Shown here: piece by piece, positions 22,385 to 34,538 of the stretch
Position numbering within the stretch: position 1 is the first letter of the stretch
How the letters are laid out: each line of letters opens with the position of its first letter
Origin: Sordaria brevicollis
Taxonomy: Eukaryota > Ascomycota > Sordariomycetes > Sordariales > Sordariaceae
Length of the DNA stretch: 64,000 nucleotides
Direction of reading: 5' to 3'
Assembly: GCA_033439795.1 (NCBI GenBank)
Contig: JAUTDP010000005.1
Span: 1,579,001-1,643,000 of the forward strand
Notes under the pieces: model-generated
What the model saw: only the letters and a program-made list of their open reading frames with translations
Databases searched by the model: none
What the model was told of the DNA's origin: nothing
Made by a program: the position numbers and the translations under genes

Positions 22385-25300
22385 ATGGTTTCACCGAGTA
22401 CGAGAAGCACGCGATCGAGATATTCGAGTCCACGCCAAACATCATCTGGTTCTGTTGATCCGACCAAGGGGCAACGCAGCGCTAGCGCGAGTGGAAGCGG
22501 GAGCGGTGGGAGCGGCAACGCCAGCGGCAGTGGCGGGAAGAGCAGAGGGAACGGAGCTGGAGGCGTCAACAGCAAGAGCTCGGCAACAGAGGGCCAAAAG
22601 ACATTCATGGATCGATGGCTGGAACCACCGGTGCAGAACAAGCCTAGCTTTGCTGACGCTGGCTTGGTGCGCCACGGTGTTGTCGAAGGAATGGCGCCCC
22701 TGGGGACGATGCCCAAGGCGGGCTTCTTCAAGAAGGCCACCCCCGCACCACAGCCGCCGGAGTCCAAACCTTTCAAGCCGACGAGAATCGTGATCAAGCG
22801 AACTGCAGCGCCTCCACCACCTGCACCGGCTCCTGCAGCTACCATTCTGGCACCCGAGGAAGATGAGACGGAGGATGAAGAAGAGAGTGGGAACGGCAGC
22901 CTCATGACGGGCGCGGATGAGACGGGATCGGAGAGGATGACGCCTGCCCCTATTTACTCGGCTACGACGCGCCGTCCTCTGCCGGTCTCCCAAATCATAG
23001 CCACATCAAACGGGCTCGTGGTGGATCCTCAGTCACAGTTCCTGGACGCAGTGGTCGCAAAGGCGGTGGATGAGGCTGTAGCCCACCATCGGTTTCCTAC
23101 AGCGTGGGCCCTCAAGACGCTCCACCAGGAGGGCAATCCCAAGTTCCGGATTCTCGCGGAGAAGGTTTTCATGCAGACTGCAGATGCCGGCGTGCTCGAA
23201 GAATTTGCCCAGTTGCTCCACGAAAAGAAAAGGGAAGCAAGGAGAGCAAACCTGATCGCGAGTTATGCTGAGACCATGAGGAACGCGGGCCAGGCGCCGC
23301 CCAACCCCCGGCGGGCCTCTTACGACCACCTTGTCAAGTATGACATTTCCGCCGTGCGACGCTACCGTGAAGCGGGTGAGCAACAAAGAACTGGATCGGG
23401 TGAAGTGAAGCAAGAGGAAGCCGGTCATGAAGGTGTTCAGGAGCGGGTCCGTGAGCTCCAACAAACTGAACTGTCTGTTGTTGTCCAGCAACCTTTGTTG
23501 CACCAGCAAAATCAGCAGGATCTCCAATACCGCCAACGGCTCCAGTTTCAGCAGGACCAGCGCCAGCCTCAGCGCTATCAGACAACGGACCCTGAACCCG
23601 GTCCGCACCCCAAACCCAACCCTGAACAAGAATCTGAGCCAGGACAGCCAGTGAAAGAACCCCAACCCGAATTGGCACCCACATCTGAGCCTGCTCTTGA
23701 ACATCTTCCGCTCGACCCTCAACTTCTCAACCCTCCACACCAACAATCACCACCATCTCCACAACCATCCTCACCACCACAACAAAAACAAAATCAGCAA
23801 GCACCTCAGCCGGAGTTGGTCTCTGACCCCGCGCCAAGGCCTTTAAACACTGGAGGCAAACGAGACAAGGAACAGCAAGAGTACGAAGATCGGCAATCTC
23901 ATTCTGACCCACCTCTTGATCTTTCCTCATCTCACACTGGACAGGACCCGGAAAAAGTAAGGGGAAAGGAGCAGGAGCTCTTGCTGGCTTCAACAAAGTC
24001 AGCTACGACGCCTGCACTTGCACTCGCGCCTGCGCTTGCGCCTGCGTCACTGGAACCGGAGCAGGAGCGGCGTTCGCCAGATCATGAGCAGGAAACTAAG
24101 GGTGGAAATCCAGAAGTTCATGTCCGCAAAAAGCTCAAGGCGTCACCAAGAAAATCTGAATCAGCAAAGGCAAAGATGGTCGTCAACGGGGTGAATGGTA
24201 AGGCCAAGTCGGTCTCGCCAAAGAAGAGAGCGCGGGCGAGCTCCATCTCAAGCTCGTCCTCATTGTCTAGTGCACGATCGCTCTCATCACTAGAAGACGT
24301 ATTCGATGGAGATGGGATAAACACCAGCTTTGCCATTCCGGCCTCGCCCTCTCGCGCCAGCCCAGCGTCCATCATTTCTCCCGCCGCCGCGGTTGAGCCT
24401 GCTGCGACTGGAGCTGCTGATGGTGTTGAGGGCGGCAATCAGGATGCTGTTGCGCCACACCCAATCACGGTGCGTCGGCGCATCAACGTGAGGAGGAACA
24501 AGAACGTGTCACCTGCTTTGCCATCACCGGCCTCACCCACGGGTCGACAGAGCGATTCGCTGGATCCCGCGAACCGTCCCTACGAGATGCCGGCAGTCGT
24601 TGACGCGCCTTTGTTCCCGAATCTGAGCTCAAAGAAGGGCTCGAAGTCAGGAGTGCAGGGCGTTGTATTTCCCAGCAAGGTTGGGCGTATCGACGAGAAC
24701 GACCCGAAGTACCGCCTCCGACTAAGCGCCAAGAACATCTCAACCAACAACAACAAACAGTTTCCCGTGAGCTTTACCAGAGAGTCGTATCCCGCAGAGG
24801 AGCAGCCCTCTGTGGAGGCGGAAGAGATGCTGGTGTCTGAGCCCACGACGGAACCTATGAGCTTAGCAGCACCGGAGACGACGACGCGTGCTACTTCCGT
24901 CTCAGCCGAAGGCCGGAGCACACGCGCATCGAGGAAGAGGTCGCATGTTGAGCTTGAAGACCAGCCGTCATCACCTACAGCGGCTGCTTTCCCTGCATCG
25001 GACGCTGCCTCTACAGCAGCCAACTCGAGGGCAGCGACGCCCGTACTGCGACCCGCGAAGAAGCCCAGGACGGGCCTCAGAGTGAAGAATTCGTAAGTTA
25101 CCTCTCCAAACTAGTTTTACAGTCCATCAACTGGTCTGCGCGGCTCCTGTTTCGTGATGGAAAGGCGAATGGCTGGGCGGCTGCTTGCAAGTGACGGAGT
25201 GGACTTGGCAGGCGGTTTGATGATCAAATTTTCCTGCTGGCGTCCAGTGTCACCAAGAGTATGCCGGCCTTGGCTTTGGTGTCTTCACTTCTGCGACCAC

Positions 25301-27946
25301 CATCAAGACAGATTGAGTTGGAGGCGGCTGGCATTTTGCTTCATCAAACTATCACAGTCAAGCACTGTATTGGCCATGGAATCCGTTGTTCACATTGCTA
25401 ATTGTTCTGGATGCAGGCCGATGAAGAAGAAGACGTCTGCAGCCGGCATGCCGCGGGCGAGCGGAGAGCGAAGCAGTCCGACCATCACCAATGGTAACTA
25501 TGCCAAAGAGGTAAGCATATATTTTTCATCTGTTATGTTTCCCTATATTCCGTTTCTGCCTTCTTATATGCTGCGTGTCCTCTCCTCTTGGTCGTTTTTG
25601 CGCGGCTGGGCTTTCCTATTGGAATTGGGAAGTGAAGCCATAACGCGGACGGTGCTGAGCTTTGCTGGGCTGGCTGGGGGAGGGGGGGGGGGGGGCGTAT
25701 GGCTAGCTCGGAACACAGATTGGACTGGATTCCTTGCGGCCTTTCGCTCAATCGCTCCTTTCCGGAGGCCCTTTTTTCACTGTCTGATCACCCCTCTCCC
25801 ATTCACTCGGCTACCTACCCTACACAGTATCTGTTGCCCTGCCCTGCCTGCCCATCCCCCATAACCTACGTACACCCGTCATTTGTTCCCTCCCGTCATC
25901 CCCCAATCGCCCATCCCCCATCTCCCCCAAAAAAGCAGCCCCATGCCCCTTGCTCATCACATCACCCACTCCTGATCCATCCTGCTCGTCCTCTCATCCT
26001 CCCAATCTCATGCCCATGTCTACGCCCATTCCCATCATCGCCATCCCTCGTGCCCATGCCACGCCTCTATCCGCACAACACAACGCGTGCAGGCCGCAGT
26101 AGTTGGCAAGGCAGGGACGGGCACCGGGGGGGTCTGTGATATTTTTAGTGGCGAACAATAACACGCTACCAACATCCACACTCTACATACCTACTTTGTC
26201 TTTCTATCTTGTTCCGACTGCCGCCATTCGGCCACTTCATAAAAGAACCCGGTCGTGAAATATGCCGCACAGATCGTCACTCTCGTCTACTTTGCCCAAG
26301 TCTAGGCTGTCGTCGCTAACTGTTCATTATGAGGATCCTCAGGACGACAATGACGACTATTGCTCATCCTGTGGTGGTAACGGCCAACTCATTTGTTGCG
26401 ATGGTTGCACTCGGTCTTTCCACTTCAGTTGCGTGGATCCGCCGTTGATGCAGGGTGCTATGCCCGACGAGTGGTTCTGCAATGTCTGTCGCACCGCTCA
26501 CAATCCTCCGGCCTTCCCGGAGTATAGCGGCCCTTTCGCGTTGTTGATGGAAAAGCTGGATACCAAGAACTCGAGCGCATTCGCTCTTCCGCTTGATGTA
26601 CGCGAGTATTTCGAGGCCGTTCGCACCGGTCAGGATGGAGAGTATGAGGAAATTGTGCCTCTGGTCAAACCGCCCGCCAAGTATGTCCCATTTTCCTGTT
26701 CGATGTCTCACTTTGGCTTCAGGTACTGACAAACGGCCGCAGGAGGAAAAAGAACGATGAGGAGTCCGGACCCGACTTTTTCAGGTTACGTGACGACAAG
26801 GGAGATCCGGTGACATGCCATTTGTGCAAAGGAGGAGCAGTGCCTCGCACCAGAGTCATTATCCCGTGCAGTCTATGTGGCCTCTACTGGCATTTGGATT
26901 GCCTTGATCCGCCTTTGACAAATCCTCCCGTTCTCCGAACGTGGAGGTGCCCTTGCCATGTTGATGACTTGCTCGCCAAGGTGCCAGGTCAGCTGGCGCC
27001 GGCTCACAAATTCCGCAAGATCAAGGGCGCCTCAGTAGTCAAGCCAGCTTATGGCCGCGCTTATGTCAACAATGGCTACGTTGAGATCGACCCCGAGGCT
27101 AGCGATGACGAGACTGGCTGGAGGGACGTCGAGACCTACGGCAGAGTTGTGAGATTGCCTGCCAAAGGCATCAAGCTCGATTTCCTGTCACGGTATGTCT
27201 TGAGCCAGCTTACACCACTCGAGAACAGCAAGACTAACTCTTTGCGCAGTGTCCGTGAGAATCGCAAAGGCAAACCCATCCCGCCTCTCAATATCTCTCA
27301 ACCTACCGGTACTGGTGCTTCATCGTCTCTCCTTAACAAGCGAAGCTTAGAAGAGCAGCAAGCGGTCTACAATCTCGCCGCACTGAGCGGACAAGGCGCA
27401 AATGGTGTTAATACCCTCGTTGATGTCTTGTTGGTATGTGCTTTCCATTCCACCGCCTCCGGAGTTATGATAGCTAACAATCCGATACAGGCCGAAGCTG
27501 ACCCTTCGATCATTTCGCTGATGGCGAGCGGCAACTCTAATCACCTGGCCAGTGGCAAACTGAACCACATGGACCAACAGAGTCTTCGTGCGATGCTTGC
27601 CCAGATGGAGAAGATGACAAGTCAAATCAAGAACATGTTGGAGCCTTTCACTCCTGTGGCCGCCTCGCAGGACCAACTGGTTTCATCTAAAGTTCCGAGC
27701 TTGACGAACTCGTCGCAGTCCATCACAGACGGAGAGTCGGAGAACACAGTCCGCGATCTTGACACCACGCCTACGGTGAAGAAAGAACTGCCTCCTTCGC
27801 CAGCCGCAACCGATGATGTCGCTACTACCAAACAAACCAAGGAGCCAGCGGGTCCGAGGAGAAAGAAGCGGAAGAGTAACGGCAGGAAGAGCGCAGACAG
27901 CGATGCGGTCCTTCTTCAGAACGGTGACATGAATGTGGATGCTTAA
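22385..27946 (+). CDS. RCO1: Rco1-like double-PHD subunit of the Rpd3S histone deacetylase complex
   Basis: Proposed exons: 22385-25092, 25417-25510, about 26301-26680, 26743-27192, 27250-27433, 27491-27946, giving about 1423 residues. The N-terminal ~930 residues are mostly disordered (Gly/Ser, Gln/Pro, basic KKRARAS). They include conserved patches KTFMDRWLEPPV and GRIDENDPKYRLRLS, which I recall from fungal PHD proteins. PHD1 (CSSCGGNGQLICCDGCTRSFHFSC...WFCNVC) is followed by an FPEYSGPFALLMEKLD segment like the Sin3-interaction region. PHD2 is CHLCKGG...CSLCGLYWHLDC...WRCPC. The PHD1-SID-PHD2 order is that of yeast Rco1, which reads H3K36-methylated coding chromatin together with Eaf3. 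The intron between exons 2 and 3 is long (~790 nt), and its acceptor (aag) is weak. An alternative 502-residue protein could start at the ATG 26262 and contain both PHD fingers, so this may be two transcripts or genes. Confidence 0.8.
25676..25695 (+). repeat. G-run inside the long intron
   Basis: Five Gs, an A, then fourteen Gs, in the ~790-nt intron of the Rco1-like gene. It could form a G-quadruplex in DNA or pre-mRNA, and it is a spot prone to sequencing error. A C-rich tract follows at about 25840-26050. Confidence 0.75.
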
Positions 27947-29630
27947 ACATGATGGATGGCCTCTTTTGGCGAAATGGAGGGAGGGGAGGAAAAACTAGCC
28001 AGGTGTTTGGGAACAACTGATATCCTATGGTTGGGTCTATTGGTCTTATTTTTGGACCTTTTTCCACGTTTTATGGTTTGCATAGGTTATGGTGCACAGG
28101 CTTTAGCTATTCGTGTCTATGGGCTTGGCTGAGAGGGGATTTTCGAAAAACAAGGAATGGATTTTACAGAGACGAGAAGAAGAGAAGATAGCGAGGCTCA
28201 TTTGCCTGTTTAGAGTAGACAGTACCCGGTAGCCGTACAAATGTCTATTGAGATGATAATCATGATAACTTCCAAAGCTCGAAAACGTGCGTGATCGTGA
28301 AAAGCCGTGAGACCTTACTTCGACTTGCTGCCCGAGTTCCGAGTCAAAGCCTAGCCTTCCTTGTCCTTCCATCCGCTTTGTTGCTTGCCCTACTTTTTGT
28401 ATCACCCGCCCATCCCGAAAGACGCGCCCTGTGTTTCCTGCCTGGCTGGCTACGCACACGCCCAGACGAAAAGAGATTGCTCAGTCACTCCCAACCCAAC
28501 AGCCAACGACAACAAGCCAACCGGCCAGCGAACCCGGCCAACCAACCAACCAACCGTCGTCCACCAAGCGAGGTATCAACCAACGAGCCGCAGGTCTCTT
28601 TTTTTCTCTATGTACTACCTACTCTCTTTGTATGCTGCGCTACTGCACAAGACACATGCTCGGTCGGTCACACGAGTTGGTTTTCACGGTAGGCTCGCAT
28701 GCCTGGCAGGCAAGAGATACCAACATACTTGGTATATCACGCATCAAACTCTTTTTTCTCTTCCCCCATTCCGCGGGTGTGAAAATAGTAAGGTTACTAC
28801 TATGAAACGAAGTTGCTGTTTGGTTTCAAGTAGTTACTTTATTAGGAGACCACCGCGTTTTACCGAAGGACCGAAGGAGAGGAGTGGACAAGGGAAGGGA
28901 GATGGTGATGGGTATGGCTATGGTTACATCGACAGCCATCTAACTTGATCAACTTGATCGAAGTATGAGACTGAATAATTTTGGCGTGGCCAATTAATGA
29001 AGCAGCTGGGGAGATGTTAGGAAAGGTAGACTGAGCGTTGTTTCCTAAAGGAGATAAGAGCGAATGTGAAGTACTCATAACCCCCGGTGATGATGGTTAT
29101 GACAAGGAGAGGCTCGCGAACGAGGGAGGGAGGGAGGCAGACGTCGTAGATGATATCCCCGTTCACATGAGCTCAACCAACGATCCTAGAAATACTTGTG
29201 TAATCTGCATACATTCTTTACAGATACTGCTATAACAAAGCTCGACCACTTGACTTGACTACTCGAATCGACTACTTGACTTGCTCCTTGTCACGTTTTT
29301 GGCCTCTGGAACGAAAGTATTCCATCTCTCTCTCGTACAAATCGACTCGTCTCAATGATAGAAACCATCGACCGCGCTATATAACCGAATAGAACTCAAT
29401 TTTCCTCTCTTCATGATCCGAAATCTTTTCATAATCGCAAATCAGACACCATCGTTTTGAGTATAAGTGTAAGAAAAAGAAAGCACGCTACCATTCAACT
29501 TGGAAAAAGAAACATTCTTTCGTATCAATATAACTCTCCATATTGAACAACTCGATCAAGCCGCGCCATCCCCCTCCCCTGGTTCTTCGAACTTCTCTCA
29601 CTATTACCCCTAGATAGCATCAAAACTCCC
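27947..29630. other. Convergent intergenic region
   Basis: 1.7 kb between the stops of the Rco1-like gene and PDS5. It contains runs such as repeated AACC near 28525-28560 and GGGA near 29120. No recognisable gene or RNA; presumably the two 3' UTRs. Confidence 0.5.
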
Positions 29631-32600
29631 TCACTCCTCATCCATAACATCCTCCTCCTCCTCGTCTTCCTCCTGCTCCTGCTGCTTGCCCTTCGTGCTC
29701 CTACTGCTTCTCGTAGGCCTAGCCGGTGCAGCAGCAGCGGCGGCAGGCTTCGCCTTCGCCTTTCCTTTTGGAGCAGCCTTCGTCTTGGAAGCTGGGGCTT
29801 TTGCCTTCCGACCGTTTGCAGCGCGAGTTGGTGCTTCTTCTTGATCTTCTTCAACCTCCTCCGCAGCTGGCTCCTCGGCTTCCTCTTCGGGTTCAGGTTC
29901 ATCATCAGCCATCTCAACATCGCTGAGCTCACTAAGATCGCTGTCGTCTTTATCGTTGGCCGGTGCTGCTGCTGCGGTCTTACCGCCGCGTCCGCTCTTT
30001 CTTGTAGCAGCCGCGTTTCGAACCGGTATAGATGTCGCGGCCTTCTTGCCCTTAGCGGTAGCGCTACCGTTTTTGGTGGTAGCAGCTTCTTCTTCTTCTT
30101 GTTCGGGTTCCTCCTCGGGCTGATCGTCCTCATCCTGCTCCTCTTCACTTTCCTTTTCCTTCCTCTTGCTCCTCCTTGCTGAAGCGGCGACGCTGGCCTT
30201 GGCAGTAGCAGTCCGCTTAGGTGGTGCCTCCTCACCACTTGCCTCTTCTTCGCCATCACCTCCCTCGTGATCATTCTCGTCGTCTTCATCGAGGTACTCC
30301 CACTCAGCCACGCCCTCCAACATCTCCTCATCGTCGTCCTCCGAGTCGCGCTCGGTGTACGGGCCCTTAGTCTTGTTCGCGCGGCGAGAGCTCTGACGAC
30401 GCTCGGATTCGGGAACGGCCGGGCCAGGGGACCAATCGTCGCGCTCGGATCTCTTCCTGGCAGGAGTCTTCTTGGACTTGGCTGTGGCGATCTTGCGGGA
30501 GGACTTGGCTTCGCGCTCGCCGTCACGGTCACCGGAGGAAGATGACTTGACTTTCTTAGACTTGTGTCCGTCACGATTGTTGCTGCCGGTGGCGGCGGAC
30601 ATGGACTTGCGCTTCTGTGACAAAGGGGAAGGGGCGTTAGTAAGGTGATTCAAGTACTAGAGGGAGAGACGTGATACGTACCTTCTTCCGATCCATAGCC
30701 CTCAAAAGATCGTCCAGCTTCTCGTCCAGACCCTCGGGGAGATAGGACTTCTCGGCAACCGCCTGCGCTTCGCTGTGTGATTGAAGAGCAGTGTACAGGC
30801 CGAGGGGTAGGCCGACCTTTCCGGGGAACGCGGCAAAAGCCCAGATCTTCTTCTCCTGCCACTTCCTGATAACGGATTGCGCCAAGTCGCTCAGGACCCT
30901 GTGCGCATCGCTGTTCGGGTTGAGCCCATCTTGTGTCTGCTTGACACGCTCGGCGTACTTGTAGATCAAGCCAAGGTTGGACTCGGTGCCTACTAACACG
31001 ATGTAGTTGAGGATATACCGAGCGTGATCGATCAGGTAGTCTACCTCATTGCTGTAGTCGGGGTGGTGAGCCAGGAGTGAGATTAGGCGTGCCATAATCG
31101 CCTCGAGAACGGGCTGCTTGAGGTTCTGGAAATGGCGCGCCCGGGAGCGGATCCATGTTTCCACTCGGTTCTTGAACTCAACGTTGGGCTCGAAGGCAGT
31201 GAGGAAGATGATTGTATAGTAGCGCGAGCGCAGTTTGCTGTCAGCGAGATACTTTTGAAGCTTCCGCACAAAACCGTGGCGCACTTCTTCAACCATGTCT
31301 TGGGCGGTCAGGGCCAAAAGGTTGAAATCGGAAGGCGTGAGCATGTCATCAAAATGCTTTTGTGTGCAGAGCTTGAGCATCAACTGGGCGGCCAGGAGCC
31401 TTAGCCTTGCCTTGTGGTGCTTCGGTGTCTCCTTCTCGTCAACAATCTCACCCTTCTCCTTGATGATCTTTCGAAGCACCTTCCAGACAGAGCTGGCCTT
31501 CTCCTTTGCGTCTTCGATATCCTCAATACTTCTCACCCTGTTGACTAAGGTTTTCAAAGAAAGGCACTTCGCCTGGATTTCCTCATCCATATCGGCGTCA
31601 CTGACCCAATCAGGATCGCTGTCTTTGGCGTCAGTTCGCACCTGGAGAAGAATCTCCTTAAAGGTCATGCCAAGGATCTCATCATTGGCCTCCTCGGTGA
31701 CCTTCGGAGCGAGTAGTTCCAACTGGCTCACAGCAGTAAGCTTGTTAAGGAAATTGCTGGAGCCATACGACCAGTCCTTCAGTATCCTCTGAAGGAGGTC
31801 AGTCGCCGTCACCATGCTTTTATCATCCTTCTTGCAGAGGGCAATATTGACAGCATGCTTCGAGGCCTTGACGGGCTGGCCATATAGAGCGTAGTTGATC
31901 AGGGTCTGGACGAACTTCCGATCCATAGCGACATCCCTGGGGAACTTCCGGGCATACGTGGAGCAAGCCTTAAGCGTTTCCGCTACTATGGGATCGTTCG
32001 GCTTTGTGGCAGTAGGAGCCTGATCAACGAGATCTTTGCAAAGCTGCCCGATGTGAGTTTTGAAAAGGTCGGGGTTGCGTTGAGAGATCTCGTTCAAGAT
32101 CTCATGCGCAATTGCTCCCAAGCCGTCCTTGTCGGATTTGGAGTACTCCATAATAGTAGATAGGTGACTGCGGTTAAACAGAAGGCAACCAGAACGGTAG
32201 AGAAGAGGAAGCAACGTGTCGATAACTGAGGGGTCTTTGCTGGACATGCAGCGCTTGATCAGCTCTTTCAGTGCCTTATACACGGTCTTAAAGTCATTCT
32301 CCTGGCCAATGACATATTTAATCAGGTTATAGTTGCGGCGATCGTGGATTTTGGCAAATTTGATCAAGTCCGTCTTGCTCTTGACGTGTTCTGGGAGGAA
32401 CTGCGCGATGTAATCGGCCGTCTTGTTCAGGTTACTGGTGATCTTGTCGGCGTTGCTTTCCATGACACCGCCATTGTACCTTTCACACTGCTCGAGGTAG
32501 GTTTCCAGGATCTTGGCAAACTGAGGCCGTCTTGATTGCATAGCAAAGAATGCCTTCTTCGCCGGCTCGTCAAGTGAGCGCACGAGTAATAGGATCCTCT

Positions 32601-34538
32601 CCGCCCTAATCGCATCGTGATCGATGGATGCAGCATTGGCCGATTGCGATTGAGAGCTGCCGTTTGCGTTCGAGTTCTTGGTCGCCTTCTTGGATGGCGG
32701 ATACCCAAGAGGAACCAGGAATTCGTAGATGACGCGATCCATCAACACATTCAGTTCCAGATCGTTAGCGTAAAAGGCATTGTAGATGCGTGACGGGATG
32801 CCAGACAACGCTGCTGTTACCGCTTCATTTCCAGCAAGCATTTCCCCAGTCCCGACAGCCCAAAGCTTAGCCAACAGTGACATGGCAGCAACTCTCACAG
32901 CGGGTTTCCTGTCGCGACAACGGTCGGCCAACGTGTTGAGGACCGATCCATCCTTGCCTACTCCGCCATTGGGTCCCAGCTTGGCAATAATGTCCCGGAA
33001 TTTGAAAGTCTCGACAGCCTTAACAGCCGCAAGTCTGACCTTTTCATCGCTGTCTGAGAGCTTCTCTCCCAAACCTCGGATCAAAGTGGCCTCATCCTCG
33101 CGACTCAGCCCGATTCCTCCAGCCGATGTGGACAGAATATGGCCTACCGCCGTCGTCCATGCAGCGCGAATCGATGCGGCTTTGTCGTTCTTCCTACTCA
33201 AGAAGTTGTGGAACGTTGTGCTATGTGTCTGTGAGAAGGAAATAGAGCAAAGTGGTGTGGTGAGGATGTTGGTCACTGGGGGTTCCGCTCTCTCTTCCTC
33301 TTCCAGGCTCAATGGTGGGTATGCAGCTGGATCAAGGACAGGCAATGGAGGCGGACCTGCCGCGCCAATGCCTGAAATCATGTCTCCGAGAGTCTCCGTT
33401 GCCATCTGTCGCAGGTGCACATTGTCTGCCGAGAGCTCTGCATCCACCTGGGGGACAACGTTTTGAAGGATCATGGGGGCGGCCTTCCAGATCTCCCGAA
33501 TAAGAACATGCGCTTTCCTCAGTTCCTTCAGGTCGGACTCGGACGGTCCGGTTGGGCCATCGTCCTCATCGTTTTCGTCATCTTCGTCTCTGTTGCCGTT
33601 CGGTTTCCCAGCAAAACCTGTCGCATCGACAATCACATCACTGAAATACTGACTGGCGAAACGCGCCATTTTGTCGTCAAATGTCTGGCATAGATTCCTG
33701 ACCATCTGGTACGCCTCAGGCTCTTCCTTCAGGAGTAACGTTGCCTGGCTGTCATCGATTGGCACATGGTCGTGCCGTTCTTTTCCTAGTCCCGGGGCAG
33801 CAGCTCTCAGGAACTGGGCCATGATGACATCCACGACCTTTCCTGGAAGAGTCACGGAGTCGTCGATGAGTGCTCCCAGCATTTCTTGCATACTGAATTC
33901 AACATCCTTTCCAACCTGCTCGCCCTTGGAGGACTTGAGGCCCGAGACGCCGTCGAAGATTGTGGTGAAAAGCTTCAGTAACAAGGCCTCGCTGCCTTCA
34001 ACGTCGAGTAGTAGTACGATACTCTTGATCTCGGCAAAGGACCGTAACACGTACTTGTGCTGGTTGTTGTAGGGGTTCGATGGGTCGAAGAGGGCGGGAA
34101 TGATGGAGTTAACGCTGAGGGTAAAGATGTCCTGTATTGCAAGTACCAATGTCAGCGTATGGCCCTTACCACCGCGTCTTGTAGCTCTCGAACCTTGAGT
34201 TGTGATGGAGTAAAGGGCGCATCGGGAGCGCATAGCCTCAAGATGTCGACAATGCAGCATGCCGTGTATGCTCGTACGCCCTTGTCCTTGTGTTGGATGA
34301 GCTGATGAGAGGCGACATCCTTAGCGACCTTGACCAGCGAATCCGTGTCCACATTTTCCTGATCCAACTCCGACAGCTCTTTGGAAAGAGCGTCAAGTCT
34401 CTTGAGCAAAGTGTCGATGGAGATGGGCTTGCCGGGGCGCCATGTCAAGGGCTCGTTGAATTCGAGTGCGACCAGTCCCTGTTCCTGCTCTTGCTCGAGC
34501 TCCTCCTCCTCCTCGGGCGCGCTCCGACGTGGCGCCAT
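29631..34538 (-). CDS. PDS5: PDS5/Spo76/BimD sister chromatid cohesion protein
   Basis: HEAT-repeat cohesin regulator that binds Scc1/Rad21 and acts with Wapl and Eco1 in cohesion, meiotic chromosome axes and repair. Three exons (minus): 34538-34170, 34131-30682, 30614-29631, giving 1600 residues. The N-terminus is acidic (EEEEELEQEQEQ), then LDALSKELSELDQENVD and the typical AYTACCIVDILRLCAPDAP and DIFTLSVNSIIPALFD blocks. HEAT repeats run to about residue 1270. The last ~330 residues are alternating Lys/Ala/Arg and Glu/Asp low complexity, a tail common in fungal Pds5 and probably chromatin-binding. Within exon 2 a stop-free 48-nt segment (33276-33229) has intron-like ends, but the conserved reading seems continuous, so I keep it as coding. 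The start is the ATG at 34536-34538. Confidence 0.94.

Noticed and set aside
23033..23746. 237-codon minus frame within Rco1-like exon 1
   Set aside because: It is the antisense of a Gln/Pro-rich coding region, giving a Leu-rich shadow without domains.
25154..25864. 236-codon plus frame inside the Rco1-like gene
   Set aside because: It covers two introns and a coding exon in another frame, and ends with C-rich low complexity.
29525..30574. 349-codon minus-strand frame over the PDS5 tail
   Set aside because: It is an Arg/Pro/Ser-rich alternative frame of the low-complexity PDS5 C-terminus, and the PDS5 frame joins correctly to exon 2.
33229..33276. Possible 48-nt intron in PDS5
   Set aside because: The donor is weak (gtgacc), there is no clear branch site, and the segment is open and reads as plausible Pds5 sequence. 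It cannot be fully excluded without cDNA.
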